Under the pieces are notes generated by a model, which did not search any database, was not told the origin of the DNA, and saw only the letters and a list, made by a program, of their open reading frames with translations. Positions 1 through 11,861 of a DNA stretch of 64,000 nt are shown here, one piece after another (the stretch's first letter is position 1; each line of letters begins with the position of its first letter). Position numbers and translations under genes: made by a program. This stretch comes from Gnetum montanum (taxonomy: Eukaryota > Streptophyta > Gnetopsida > Gnetales > Gnetaceae), in assembly GCA_015680685.1 (NCBI GenBank), contig MNCI01035165.1:1-64000 (forward strand), read 5' to 3'.

Positions 1-921
1 GTGTGCATAATTCCAAGCTCTTTAGGATGATTTTTGCTTCATTCATATGTCCTTTGATCCTTCCAATATGTTTCCTTGGGTTATAGCTTTTATTCAACAT
101 CGAGGATAGAAAGTATGATTTTGGGGGTAGGGATGTTGACTACCCTACATCAATGCACCTCCTACGTCAATGTAGGGGCATTGAAGCAACCTTTCTCTAA
201 GCCTAGTTTACCTTGATTTATCTTTGGTGTGATTAGGATGGCCTTGAGCTATATTGATGAATGATCATTGATTCTAGATGCTAACGAACCTCCTTCGTTT
301 CTCCATGAAAATGATAAATACTTGGGATGAGCTCTCACACATAACTTAGTTATAACTTAAGCATAATTTGGATTTCATTTAGAGTTTTGATGTTTGGTTT
401 TTGTGAAGAGCTTTTTCTCCCTTAGGTAAGTTGATTTCTTTCCTTATCTTGTATGTGTTTTGAGTTGTCAATTTCAAAAGTGTGACTAGACTTTGTCAGA
501 GTCCTACCTTGCTTACGTAGGCTGAAATTGTTTGGTTGATACAAAGCCCAGTTTTTGCATAATGAATAAAGCTTATGGTTTTCCTTATTTCATAGTTGAT
601 TTCTTAAAGATAAAAATAATAAAAATATTTATTTAATTTCTATTTGATTAAGTTGTGATGATTCATTCCTTACCCAAGGAGGTCACAACTCTATGGCATG
701 GTGTTGGACTATTGAGGTTGTAACAAAGAGCCATTTTTATTGCATTTTGTATGTGATGTTGCACCTATCCCTAAGAGGGATTGTGTAATGAGCTTTCCCA
801 TGTCCCTAAGTGGGATTGCAATGCATGTGTATTTATTACTTGTTTCTTATAAAGATAAAATCCATAAACATATAAAATATAAAATTCTAAATACTCTCTC
901 ATCTTCCTCGCCATGACAACA
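1..921 (+). repeat. Element A 5' LTR (start lies outside the window)
   Basis: This stretch matches, in order, two separated pieces further right: about 10512-11028 and 29947-30361. Shared landmarks include the AGCTCTTTAG stretch near the start, the CTACCTTGCTTAC region near 505 and the closing CTCTCATCTTCCTC..CCATG.CAACA near 900-921. A duplicated block of this kind enclosing a gag remnant is an LTR pair, and this is the left member. Its first bases are cut off by the window edge. The LTR ends in CA at about 921. The next bases, TGGGCTTTAATTG, lie where a primer site should be, but I cannot assign them to a tRNA. Confidence 0.75.
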
Positions 922-1318
922 TGGGCTTTAATTGTATCATATATAATATAATATCTTTAATATTTGTTAAACATAATGAAATACATGAGTGTTCTTAGTA
1001 ATCCACTCAATATCCTCTTGAAAGCTTATGCCTAGATTGCACTGCGATTTGTATGATATATTCCATTGATCCAAAACTAGCAAGACCCCTATCATTGGCA
1101 CCATTATAAGGAAAGGTATTCATGAATTGCCTTGAAATACTTGTACATTCACAATTTTCCCTTTTTTAAGTTGTTGATTTTGTAGGAAATAAGAATTGAA
1201 GCAATCATGATTGAATTGACTGATGAAAATAGATTGAAGAAAAAGTCTTAATTGGTTTAAATCACTTTCAAAAACATGGTGAATGAGGTAGCATCTTCTA
1301 TCATAGTAAAATTTCATC
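922..1318 (+). other. Element A internal leader, no gene
   Basis: This is the sequence between the end of the A LTR and the insertion point of element B. It is AT-rich and I see no coding signal. It continues directly at 5641 once element B and one TSD copy are removed (TTCATCAAGA on the left runs into AAACTGGGATG on the right). Confidence 0.5.
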
Positions 1319-1323
1319 AAGAC

Positions 1324-2214
1324 TGATGAGTGGCGAGGTACCCCTACACTCAACCATACGAATACAAGCGTTTCACACATGATCCGGTCAAACTCCATAG
1401 ATAGACTAGTTGTGGTATCTAGATAGTTACTTGTAGTTCATAGTTCACCATCTTCCCACCTAGACTAGTATTAGCTTTGTCATGTATGGTTTAGTACAAA
1501 GTGAGGTGTATGATGTGTTCTATGCTAACGCTACTCCTGGGTATGATGGTAAATAATATTAACTAAGCTAGGAGAGAAAGAGGGTGTGAGAGAATCTAAA
1601 CTAGCTTAAGTGCGATGAGCATCCATTCCTTAATCATCCGTACACATCTTGGACCTCGTGCTCAACTACTACTGGGATTACCAAGCACAAATCCTAGGTA
1701 CACTACTGGGTTACCAAGTAGTCACACTTAAATGCTCGTGATCAAGTTGTACTCATTCTGTGTTACTAGGAGTTTAGGGTAAAGAGATGTTAACTACGAT
1801 AGCAATAAATAAAAATAAAAATAAAATAATTAAACTAAGTGAATGCTGCGATGATGAAGTAATCTTAATCTTTATTTCCGATCATGTGCGTGTCCAAGTA
1901 CATCACACTCAAATAAGGATGTCGTACAATTACAATCACCACACTACGGGCATGCACTGGGAAATAATTCTAACTCTAAGAAGGAAAAACTACAAGAGTT
2001 TGGGTAAGGAACTAAGAACTAAATCCAAAACCAAGTGTTCCGCCTTTTATTTTTAGGCTCACATAGGAACTGCAATATCGCGTACACGATATCACATGCA
2101 GGTTGCGATATGGCGTACGCGATATTGCAGCTTCGATAATAGGGGTCCGATATCGGGACCTAGTATCTTGTATCAGGGCTCTGATAATAGGGCTTGATAG
2201 ACCATGACTCATCA
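1324..2214 (-). repeat. Element B 3' LTR (891 bp)
   Basis: This is the complete LTR, from TGATGAGTGG to GACTCATCA. The part from 1403 on is repeated at 4882-5635. It also resembles the LTRs of element C (same start, TGATGARTRGYRAGGTA, and the same region of paired CACTACTGGGATTACCAA-type phrases), so B and C belong to one family. Near 2075-2170 it has a cluster of GATATC-centred palindromes with CpG (GCGATATGGCGTACGCGATAT). Confidence 0.85.
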
Positions 2215-2225
2215 TACTCCCACGA
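2215..2225 (-). promoter_or_regulatory. Element B polypurine tract candidate
   Basis: On the minus strand the bases just before the 3' LTR read TCGTGGGAGTA. The equivalent position in C reads TCATGGGGTA. A purine-rich stretch touching the 3' LTR is where plus-strand DNA synthesis starts in LTR retroelements. It supports the minus orientation. Confidence 0.5.
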
Positions 2226-4170
2226 CTGAATAACAACTCATCCTTGAGTCAAAGAAAGTCAGGAACAAGTTCAATTGATTACACAATGGATAGGTATGGG
2301 ATTACTGACTAACTAGGAATTTATTCATACCACAGTGGAGGATTAAAAAAAATTTGGACACAGACATAAAAGATAAAACTTGTGGAACTCATGGGGTTCT
2401 CGATAGTGGTGGCTCCTCCATGGGTGTCTTTCCTTTGTTTTGCGCTCTAGGCTTCTGAGATTGATATTGTTGAGGAAGTGCCTGAAGTTTCTCCTCTTCT
2501 ATCCACAAATTATGAGTCGTCCATGCTAATGTTCCAATGTTTAATGTAGTTGACACTTTCCATGGAAACGGTAGCTGTGGGAACACTTGATTGGCCTTGA
2601 CATGTCATGCTGTAAATAGCCGTCGTTCCTCTTCATAGGCTTGGGCCCTAACCTCTCCACTTTTTTCTTGGATAGATTATGTAGTAACAGGAGTTCCATG
2701 ATGGATGTTGAGTGATTGTGCCTTCTACTCTACATGTTCTGCATGAATTCCTTGGCCTCTACCTCCCCCCTGGTTATTCGGTTGCACCTTGAGAAGGTCC
2801 TCCTTGTTGTCTTCTTTTAGGGGTCATCTATAATCACACAAAGATCAATTATTTGTAAATTGAAAAAAGTTCAATGATTTCATATCTTACTCATTGCCTT
2901 TAATAAATTTTGAATTCTTTACTTAGTGTGATTTTAGAGTTAGAAATTTTTTTCAAGGAAGTTGCCCTAAAAGTTTAATGTCAGACCTGGTTTGTTTAGG
3001 TGACACATAAAATGACTTGGTTTTGAGGAATGTTTGATAAAATGATGACAAAGGAAAGAATAGCTTTGGCAATGAAGTACTCAGAGGGTATAAGATGATG
3101 TGGTGGTATGTAACAAGTACAAATTGCAAAATTCACACAAGTGGATCCTCCCCAAAGTAGGTTCCAACCTATAATGCCCTTGCGTAACCACACCTTAAAA
3201 TGTTCGTAGGCACTAGAAGGGTTAAATGTAATTCATACCAATTTCACAAAATGCACACATGTAAGTATCACCGAAATGAGGTAAGAATTCTATGCTACAC
3301 AAGACACGAGTTACAATTACATGAACAACGAGATGAGATGGACTACAGAAGGGGTTGTAGAGATTGGGACATGAGGCAACTGACCTAGGGCACAATGAAT
3401 CCTACATGTAAAGCATGATTAATGTGTCATTAACTTGTCGTTTCAAGATCAGGACCAAGTCCATTCCTCTAATCAGTGACATCGCATTGTGTCATCCCTT
3501 GATTAGCGACTATGAGAGTACCAGAACAACAAGGCGTAAGTTCACTTGGCATTTTGTTCAAGGGAGGAGTGATTTTTGCTTTGTGGCACTTTCTTTGTTC
3601 TTTTTTTCTTCTTCTTTCTTTTTTTCGATTGTTGAATCCAGAGAAGCCACCAACCTTCAGGCATGGGTGCATGTCTTTCTAGTGGGACCCCCTAGAATAG
3701 CATTGGATTTTTGAGTGCCTTTTGATTACTCTTACTTCCATTTTGCATTAGATCTACAGGGATCTTAGTACAACCATGTTGTGTGATAACTCCCACAGAC
3801 GTCACCAAAGAGAATCTGCAAGTCCCCTTGATGTCACACCCTAATCATTCCCTCTTGATCCATCCTTCTTCATTCTGGGTACAATGAACACAAAATTAAT
3901 TTTAAGTTTTAAGAATGTCAAGAATATCACTGTACCCTCGAATAGAACCTCTTATTTGTAGAATGGATGAGTGGATGTAATGGGCTCACTATCCAAATAA
4001 TTGATCATTTGAGACTCAATAGCATAGAACAAACCTCAACCAATGAGCCACATGAGTGTTTTATTCATAGATGAGATTACTTATAAAGTTATAAAAAGAT
4101 AAAACAAAAAATTGAAAAATGAAAAATTGGAAAACAAAAATTGTAAAATTGAAGAAAATGAAAAATATTT
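2226..4170 (-). other. Element B post-pol non-coding block
   Basis: There is no convincing coding sequence. Several phrases recur in the same order in the block between the integrase and the 3' LTR of element C. Examples are CCCCAAAGTAGG near 3152 and 12636, and GGCATG.GT..CATGTCTTTC near 3660 and 13090. The stretch is therefore the shared 3' internal region of this family. Athila-type elements often have a long spacer or env-like segment here, but I see no env-like ORF. Confidence 0.5.
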
Positions 4171-4187
4171 ATTAATCCCACTTGTTA

Positions 4188-4881
4188 TTAAAATGGGGGA
4201 TATCCCCCATAACTAAATGGTTGAGCATGGTGAAGATTAACAAATGAAAGATGAGGATCCTTGTATGTTCGAAACATTGAAACTTGGTCATACTTACCCC
4301 ATTGGGGTTCACACACTTGATTATAGTAAACATAGTGGGGCAATTTATAAGATGTGGTTCCTGGATAAAGGGTTGACCCACTATGATACTCGGGACCGTA
4401 AGATGGTATGCAAGGATCAGGATGTCGCTCTCCATGGTTGTATTCATTGGGTGATATGGTTGTTGGAGTGTTAATTGGTGGCCTTGATGAAGTGACATGA
4501 GGCACTGGATTCGAGGAGAAGGATGCATGATAGTGTTGGACTTGTGCTGAGTTGGAAAATGTAGTGGCCTTGGAATTGTGTTGTCCCTTCCTACGGTCAT
4601 GTATAAAGAAGGGATGCTTTTGATGTTGAGGAGGCTTCTTCCTGCTATTTGTAATAGTAGCATAAGTAACATTCATAGGTTGTTGCTGTAGTGCAGACAC
4701 TTCAGGAACAATTGGTGGCGATGTAGAAGGAGGGAAAGGATGAGAATGTTGAAATTTAGGAGAAGTGTAAGGTACACAAGGTGGTGGTTGTGTTGAAGAC
4801 ATGGGCTGATAGTATTGAGGAGAATGATAATGTGGCAGGATAGAGTATGTTGACCTAGTTGGGAAAACAGGATGTTGAACC
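4188..4881 (-). pseudogene. Element B gag-protease linker remnant
   Basis: A 231-codon minus-strand stretch runs open up to the LTR junction at 4882. It then continues a short way into LTR sequence, to 4922, so its apparent start codon is accidental. The product is rich in Pro, Gln, His, Ser and Tyr (segments such as HYHSPQYYQPM and QPPPCVPYTSP) and has no catalytic motif. The same composition occurs in element C at 17351-17748, between gag and protease, which identifies it as the linker. It is what remains of the B polyprotein. Confidence 0.55.
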
Positions 4882-5635
4882 AGACTAGTTGTGGTATCTA
4901 GACAGTTACTCATAGAGCACAATTCACTATCTTCCCACCTAGACTAGTATTAGCTTTGTCATGTATGGTTTAGTACAAAGTGATGTTCTATGATAATGCT
5001 ACTCCTAGGTATGATGGTAAATAATATTAACTAAGCTAGGAGAGAGAGAGGGTGTGAGAGAATCTAAACTAGCCTAAGTGCGATGACCATCCGTTCCTTA
5101 ATCATCTATACACATCTTGGACCTCGTGCTCGACTACTACTAGGATTACCAAGTGCAGATCCTAGGTACGCTACTAGGTTACCAAGTAGTCACACTTAAA
5201 TGCTCATGATCAAGTTGTACTCATTCTGTGTTATTAGGAGTTTAGGATAAATAGATGTTAACTACGAAAGTAATAAATAACAATAAAAATCAAATAATTA
5301 AACTAAGTGAATGCTGCAATGATGAAGTAATCTCGATCTTTATTGCCGGTCATGTGTGTGTCTAAGTACGTCACACTCGAATAAGGATGTCATACAATTA
5401 CAATCACCACACTGCAGGCATGCACTAGGAAATAATTCTAACTCTAAGAAGGAAAAACTGCAAGAGTTTGGATAAGGAACTAAGAACTAAATCCAAAACC
5501 AAGTGTGCCACCGTTTATTTATAGGCTCACACAAGAACCGCGATATCACAGCTCTGATAACAGGGGTCTGATATCAGGACCTAGTATCTTGTATCAGGGC
5601 TTCGATAATAGGACTTAATAGACCATGACTCATCA
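4882..5635 (-). repeat. Element B 5' LTR, truncated
   Basis: This matches 1403-2214 of the left LTR, beginning at AGACTAGTTGTGGTATCTAG. The first ~79 bp of the LTR are absent and internal linker sequence abuts directly, so one deletion removed the LTR start, primer site and gag. It also lacks part of the CpG-rich palindrome cluster present in the left copy. It ends GACTCATCA, followed by the TSD AAGAT. Confidence 0.8.
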
Positions 5636-5640
5636 AAGAT

Positions 5641-6917
5641 AAACTGGGATGATGGCATGATGCACATGGACAGTTTTGCAAAGAACCTAGAGAAGCTACA
5701 CCTACCACCTTTGAAGAGGCTTTGTCTAATCAAGACTTCATCAAGGATTTGGTAGATTATGAATCCATGTCTCCCTAACATTCAAAGTATGTTTCTCATA
5801 AAAAGCAAGAGCTTTGTGATATGATTACAGAGTAAGAGTATGAGTGCATACATGCTAAGAAGAAAACAGGATCTTCTTATAGACACTTCCATTACAACAA
5901 CATGAATGATTCTAGGGGAAGGAGGTCCATGCATCTTTGTCTATAGGAATTGAGATATACTTGTGGTAATTTGAAGTAGCCATTAGTCCACCTTTTTCTT
6001 ACCTTCAATTGGATAGAGGTATTAATGACTTGGATGAGGCATTGTTTCCATGGACCTATAAGGGTCAAATTCATGAAGTAGTTTGCATCTCACCTAAAAG
6101 CATTAAGAAGAGGAAAGTTAAAAAGGTTGATGTGACTAACATTTCCATATTTAATGGGAAGTTATATGATGATCCCTAACTCCATATTCAAACATTTGTA
6201 ATCACTTGTGAGGTACAAGGGTTGAATAGTGAGTGAAAGAAACTTTGTCTTTTCCCCCACACACTCATTGATTATGATAGAACATGGTATTAATCTCTTT
6301 TACCCAGCTCCATCTCTTCTTGGATAGACATGTTAAAAGCTTTTAATGTCAAATTTCATTCTTATGCATGAGTTGCAAACCTTAGAAAGAAGATAGTAGG
6401 ATTTCTTCATGATACTAGCAAATCATTGAATGTGGTCATAGAACAATACAATTTCTTGTTCAATCAATGTTTAAATCATGGATTCAGAAAACATGACCAA
6501 TTAATGCACCTGGTAGAAGGATTACAATTGCAAACTCTTGAAAGGATGGATATGTATATCAAGGGTGATCTTTATTGGAGGTCTATGATTCAAATTGTTG
6601 CTATGTTGGATGTTGTAGCTAAATTGGAAGGTGAATAACATAATCATACAAATGTAGAGAAATCCAACATAAATTCATCCTGTTATATGAATGTAAATAA
6701 TGTTGAATATATTATTCAAGCTTCTAATGCTATTGATGCCCTTGTTCAGGAAAGCATGAGAACAAAAAAGATTTTGGTAGACCTTGTCAATGTTGTTAAT
6801 AAGGTTTGTGATGTACTACATCAAAAGAGAACATCAGGTTACAATGATTTGGGAAAAAAATTCATTGAAGCAACTGGAAAAGTTAAAACAAGGAGTAAGA
6901 GGACTTACCATGATTAA
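5641..6917 (+). pseudogene. Element A gag remnant (Ty3 retrotransposon capsid)
   Basis: Plus-strand fragments add up to a decayed gag. Around 6170-6410 the frame reads LHIQTFVITCEVQGL, then SSISSWIDMLKAFNVKFHSY. It runs on through 6426-6638 with MNVVIEQYNFLFNQC and DQLMHLVEGLQLQT. The same arrangement (W..ML..FN.KY, then a tyrosine-rich helix and LI.GL) is seen in element C's gag at 27.7-28.1 kb. It is the retrotransposon capsid domain. Stops interrupt it at several places (for example in DDP*LHI and TWY*SLL). A further open piece at 6687-6917 (MNVNNVEYIIQASNAIDALV) fits the gag C-terminal part. No zinc knuckle is visible. Confidence 0.6.
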
Positions 6918-9900
6918 ATTCCTTATCCTTATAATCCATTTTTCTAGCCACAACTTTAACAAGGGATGGAACCAATCCTTTGAGTACATCCTCTACATCA
7001 CAAAAACCTTCCTTATGTCATCCTTCTTCCCACCATGAAACTTAGTAGGCCACAAACCATATACCTCATGCAATGGCCCATCAATATTGGCCATATCCAT
7101 CATAACCATATTCACGGCTATAGGTCCACCAATATCTATCATGGTTGTCTTTGCCATCATAGGGGGTAATTTTAAATTAGCCATAGTGGAAACATGTTTA
7201 GTTCCTTAATGCAAGGTACTACCCTAATTTTTCATCATCATACACCATTAGGTAGTACCATAATAGTCATGTTCCTTTCATGGCACAAAATTCGTCACCT
7301 CATAGATGAAAGAATTTTCATAAGAGAAAGAAGAACAAAAATATCTATGAGGATTCATGCTCACTAACCTTACCATCATCTTCAAAGAAATGAGACCAAG
7401 GAGAATATGCTTCTAAATAACAAGCTCATTAAGAAGCTTGTCAAGTGCTAGTTTGAACTCAGTCACGTGAGAAGGGTCCTCCACATAACATCTTTGCTGA
7501 TATAGTAGGGTATGTTTGTTAGATATGCTTTTTTGTTTAATGTTTGTTTGTTGTGTATTTTTGTATTTTTTTTTAAAAATAATAATATATCATTCTCTAA
7601 TTTTCTTATTAATTTGGTTTGATATTTCTTTTGAGAATGTTTTTTGTATATACGGAAAATTAATTCATATGCTTTATAAATGCTCACTCGATAAGCCAAT
7701 GGTAGATGAGTAAGTTACATTTGTGATGATGATGTGTGAGTGCCAAACAGTCCAAACTAGAGCCTTGATTGATGGAATTCCCACATAACAAAATTGATCC
7801 ACTCATTTATCTTCTATCCATCACTGGTGAACCAGGCTTAGATTCAATGACAAGCTAGGATTCACACCATGTTTGTTGAGGCTATTGCTACTAGAATTGT
7901 GAGCAATTTATGGGTCCACACCTTATGGTGTGAACTCTATAATCTTGGAAGAGTTCTTAGTCACTTGTAAAAAAAGGATGTGACATCGAGGATCCTTGTG
8001 ACCATTGGATGGGTTTAATCAGTATGATTGAACTAAGGTTCATGTGATATCATGCCTTGTCATCTTGGTCAGAAGAGGTTCATGATCTTATAGACTTGTG
8101 TGTGCCATGTGGTGAGGGATGAATTCTCATTTTTGTGCAAGTTGAATATTCCAAGTGATGATTCGATACTTAATCATTCCCATGATTTCCATGCATCATC
8201 AAAAGCTCTCTTCTCATGAAAGAAAAAATATGAAATCTATAAAAAAATCTAGAATAGAAAAAATGAAAAGAAAATAAGTGAAAAATAAAAAAGAGAGAAC
8301 AAAAGCGAAAGAAAGAAAAAAGAAAAAAAATGAAGAAGAAGAGGTGATGAAAAGAGAAATGTAACTCCAAGCTTATGAATCCACATAAATTGGTATCTTT
8401 ACCATTCCAAACTAATTTTATAGTTGCTCAAAGAAAAATCAAAATGAGTGGTTGGACCAATAATCATATAAAGTCTATCTCATGTTCAACCTATGGCCTA
8501 GATCACTTAACCTACAAATGTAATAGTCCAAGACAATCTCTCAATCATTCCTACCCATGGTCATGAAGGCCTAGAAGTATCTCTCTTAGTGAACTTTGGC
8601 AATGTCAAATGTTTCTTCCACTCAATTCCTAAATCCATTTATTTCTATTTGTAATTTCTATTAAAATTTAGATTAGTTAATGTAGCGAAAGAAATCGATA
8701 AGAGGCTTTTGATAAAGCCAAATTCAGAGAACCTGTTGTGCATATGTGTACAGATGAAGGAAAACCAAATTGGAATCTTGACTTCAAGATAATTTATGTC
8801 ACATTCTCTTGGTTTAGTTTCACCAATGGTTAGACTACAAAATAATCAAAGCTAGATAGCATTGATAGTAGTAGGTGTGACCTTACACTTAGAAAAGGGA
8901 CTTAGAGGACTATCCCTACTATGTGGATGAGCAAAGATGAAGGAATGTAGTAGTGGGTCTCTCATAGTGTGTAGTACATGCTTAAGTACTTCCATGAGCT
9001 AATTGAATTGTTGGCTAGGGATTCAGTGATGTTGCACTCGCACATTCTTTCTCTTGTTCATTATTTATTCTTCATCTCTTTTCTTTCCATTTTGTGCATT
9101 GTTGTGTGTGGTAGGAATTAATCAAGTAAAGTGAAGAATGAAATTTGATCATCCATGGGAATGGACTTGCATTTTATGTTAATGTTTCACTAGTTATTGG
9201 GAATCCATGGGTGTCCCATCAATAGGTTTCACAAGATTAAGAAAGATAGGTGCCTGCTATGGGAAGGACCTACTTGTGAATTCTTGGTGGCTTGGCATTA
9301 TGAGTGAGTGAGCTCAAGCTTACCTCCTAGTAATGGTGGTGGTTGCATGACATAAAATATTTTATTGGGCTTCCATTTGATATGAGTGTTTATTCTTTGA
9401 GCTTCAAGGTTTGATCATGACAATCTTTTTTCCAGCTTACCTTACTTTTCCCTATTTGTTTGACCCTGGGGTACTCTATTTATTTCACATTTTTCTAAAC
9501 CCATTAGTTTGGATGCCACATAGGATAATATTTTTATGTTTTATTATTCTTGTTCTCTTTTGTGGCTTGTTTGGTTTGATCCTTAATTGGATTCTTGTAA
9601 TTTTCATGAGCATTTGTTCTTCTTGTTCTTTCCATTTGCATTGTTCATGTGGTTCAAGCTAGGTGTCTTGTAACCTAGTTGTGGAAAAGAGACATTAATT
9701 TGGGTATGTAGTTTATAATTTTAGTGGTTATTTAAATTATTTTCACCTTATTTTTAGTTATGATTAAATTTCTCTTGTGTCCTAGGGGTTATACTTATCA
9801 TTTTTCCTATGGCCATTTTTTGCAATGGTAGTATAATGCCTTGGGGATCTTACTTGATTTTTAGCATTTTAATAACTCATCATGTTTTAGCAAGAGAACA

Positions 9901-10440
9901 GTTGGTCTCAAAAGAATAGGAAGAATAACATCAATCATCAAATCTAGTACCTATATGTGAGAAACCTTTCTTAAGAGAGAGATTTGGAGGTAGAGTGTCA
10001 TGCTATTGATCTTTTCAATTGAGCACCTACCCTTTCAAGATCTTCCTAATGAGTATCAAAGAAGATGGTAGGAGCTTGTATGAAGATGGATGACATGGAA
10101 AAAAATGTAGATGAAAATGATGTATAGAAAAGACCTATCCTTTTGACTTCTTGCTATTCCCTATAGGCATGTTAGTGCAATTTGCTTCTTTACCATCATC
10201 CCTTAGTACTTCTTAGTGAGGTAGCTTGTATTGTAATGTAGTTAGGGTCTATATTGTACATTTGTAATTTCAAGCATTGATCTTGTTATGGGTCTAGTCC
10301 TTATTTTTATGTCTTGAGATTTAAAGCTATAGAAGTAGCTCTACTCAGTCATGGGGATATTATGAGGCATCCAATGGCAATTTGTATGTCAATTATAAGC
10401 CTTAGATTTGGAAAGTATTTCATATATCATGTGTTTGTAG
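6918..10440 (+). other. Element A decayed internal region, no recognisable pol
   Basis: This 3.5 kb lies between the A gag remnant and A's 3' LTR, where protease, RT and integrase would be expected. All frames are broken by frequent stops, and I could not find RT, RNase H or integrase motifs. An A-rich purine block occurs at about 8215-8350. Whether pol has decayed beyond recognition or was never present cannot be decided by eye. Confidence 0.4.
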
Positions 10441-10499
10441 TCTAGTATGTTTGATTGAGGTTCTTGGTCTCCCAAGATGTATCCTTGCCTCCTATGTCA

Positions 10500-11028
10500 T
10501 ACACTAAGATTATGTGCATGATTATAAGCTCTTTAGAAGGATTCCAACTTCATTCAAATTTTCTTTGATCCTTTTGGCATGCTTCCGTGGGTTCTAGCTT
10601 TCATCTAGGATCAAAGGTAGAAAGTGAGATTTGGGGGAGGAGGGGTTTACATTGACTACCTTCCATCAACACACCCTCTATGTCAACATAGGGATGTTAA
10701 CACATCCTTCTCTAGCCCAAGTTTTCCTTGGTTTACCTTCAGTGTGACCAGGATTAGCTTGGGCTATGTTGATGGATCTTTATTGATGCCTAGACATTGA
10801 CAAACCTTCTCTATTTCTCCGTGAAAACTATAAATACCCAAGACAAGCTCTCACACATAACTTAGTCATAAATTAAGCATAATTTGAATTTCATTTGGGC
10901 TTTTGGTGTTTGATTTTTGTGAAGAGCTCTTCCTCCCTTGGGAAAGTTGATTTCTTTTCTTATCTTGTGTGTGTTTTGAGTTGTTTCTTTTACAAGTATG
11001 GATAGAATCTATCAAAGTGCTACCTTGG
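10500..11028 (+). repeat. Element A 3' LTR, first part
   Basis: From about 10512 this follows positions 1-510 of the window (for example CTCTTTAG.A.GATT, GGTAGAAAGT and the ACATAACTTAGT stretch near 10853). It is cut at 11028 by the insertion of element C and resumes at 29947. The LTR start lies somewhat upstream of 10512, but its exact base cannot be set because the left copy begins outside the window. Confidence 0.7.
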
Positions 11029-11851
11029 TGATGAATGGCAAGGTATCCCTATGATCAACCATACGAATATGAGCGTACATGCACGATCCGGTCGAATTCC
11101 AAGGACTAAGTGCTTATGCACCTTCATAGAACCTGGACAGATTAGTCAATCATTGTCTTCCCAAGCTTACTTGTATAGTGCAATTGTATGGCTAAGTAAA
11201 CTTGAAGTATATGATTTTTATGTATTTTTTTGTGTTTTATGTCCTGGTGCTACAAAGGTAGAGGTGAACTAATTTAATTTAACTAATCAACTAAGCTCTA
11301 ACTAATCCTAACACCAACATCCATTCCCACTTGCCGTACACATCCTGAACTAGTGTAACACTACTGGGATTACCAAACACTAATTGTTACTAGGTTACCA
11401 AGTGTTCCACACATGCTCAAAGTGGTCATACTGAGTGTACTTACTTGGGGGAGTTAACAAAGTGAGAGAGAGAGAGAGAGAGAGAATTAATTAACTAAGG
11501 AAAGCATTAAATAACTATAAATAACATTAAATAAGCTATTCTGAATGCTGCAAGGTTTATCACAAAGTTCATCTTTATTTCTAGCCACAAGGTGTGCTTA
11601 GGTACATAATGCTCGAATAAAGATCTGTTCGCATTATGACTCCTACTACGGGCACTTAGAAATAATTCTAACTTTGAGAAAGGAAAAAGGTAAGAGTTTA
11701 GGTAAGGGACAAAGACTAACTATGCAAACCAAGTGCACCCACCTCTTATTTATAGGTGATGAGGTGGGTCCCAACATCAGATGCCTCATATTGCTTAGAA
11801 GGCTTTGATATCGTGAACTCGATATTGCAGATGCAATATTGTGGTTCATCA
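11029..11851 (-). repeat. Element C 3' LTR (823 bp)
   Basis: Runs from TGATGAATGG to GGTTCATCA and matches 29282-29946. The middle of the right copy is missing behind an N, so this is the complete copy. It contains a GA microsatellite (11464-11485) and, near its right end, GATATCGTGAACTCGATATTG, part of the GATATC motif cluster shared with the other LTRs of the family. Confidence 0.9.
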
Positions 11852-11861
11852 TACCCCATGA
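11852..11861 (-). promoter_or_regulatory. Element C polypurine tract candidate
   Basis: The minus strand reads TCATGGGGTA directly before the 3' LTR. It matches the equivalent site in element B (TCGTGGGAGTA). It is shorter and less pure than a typical tract. Confidence 0.45.

Larger units (their letters stand above)
1324..5635 (-). mobile_element. Element B: internally deleted Ty3-type LTR retrotransposon nested in A
   Basis: The element is bounded by TGATGAGT at the left and ACTCATCA at the right, a perfect 8-bp terminal inverted repeat with TG..CA ends. It is flanked by the 5-bp duplication AAGAC (1319-1323) and AAGAT (5636-5640), which differ by one C/T change. Minus orientation follows from its resemblance to element C, whose polyprotein reads on the minus strand. 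The internal part (2215-4881) has only the non-coding block that follows pol in C, joined near 4170 to the Pro/Gln/His-rich stretch between gag and protease. RT, RNase H, integrase and most of gag are missing. The right LTR also lacks its first ~79 bp together with the primer site. It is therefore a non-autonomous deletion derivative. Confidence 0.85.

Noticed and set aside
922-934. Primer site for element A (TGGGCTTTAATTG)
   Set aside because: Correct position and starts TGG, but I cannot match it to a plant tRNA 3' end with confidence.
3415-3714. 99-codon plus-strand ORF with a Phe/Ser-rich hydrophobic segment
   Set aside because: The hydrophobic run comes from a pyrimidine tract in the non-coding block of element B, on the strand opposite to the element. 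No signal-peptide context.
8170-8370. Phe-rich minus-strand ORF resembling a membrane protein
   Set aside because: Translation of the complement of an A/G-rich tract; low complexity only.
8485-8530. Zinc-knuckle-like CSTYGLDHLTYKC in element A
   Set aside because: The second Cys is Tyr and the spacing to His is three rather than four residues; not a convincing CCHC.
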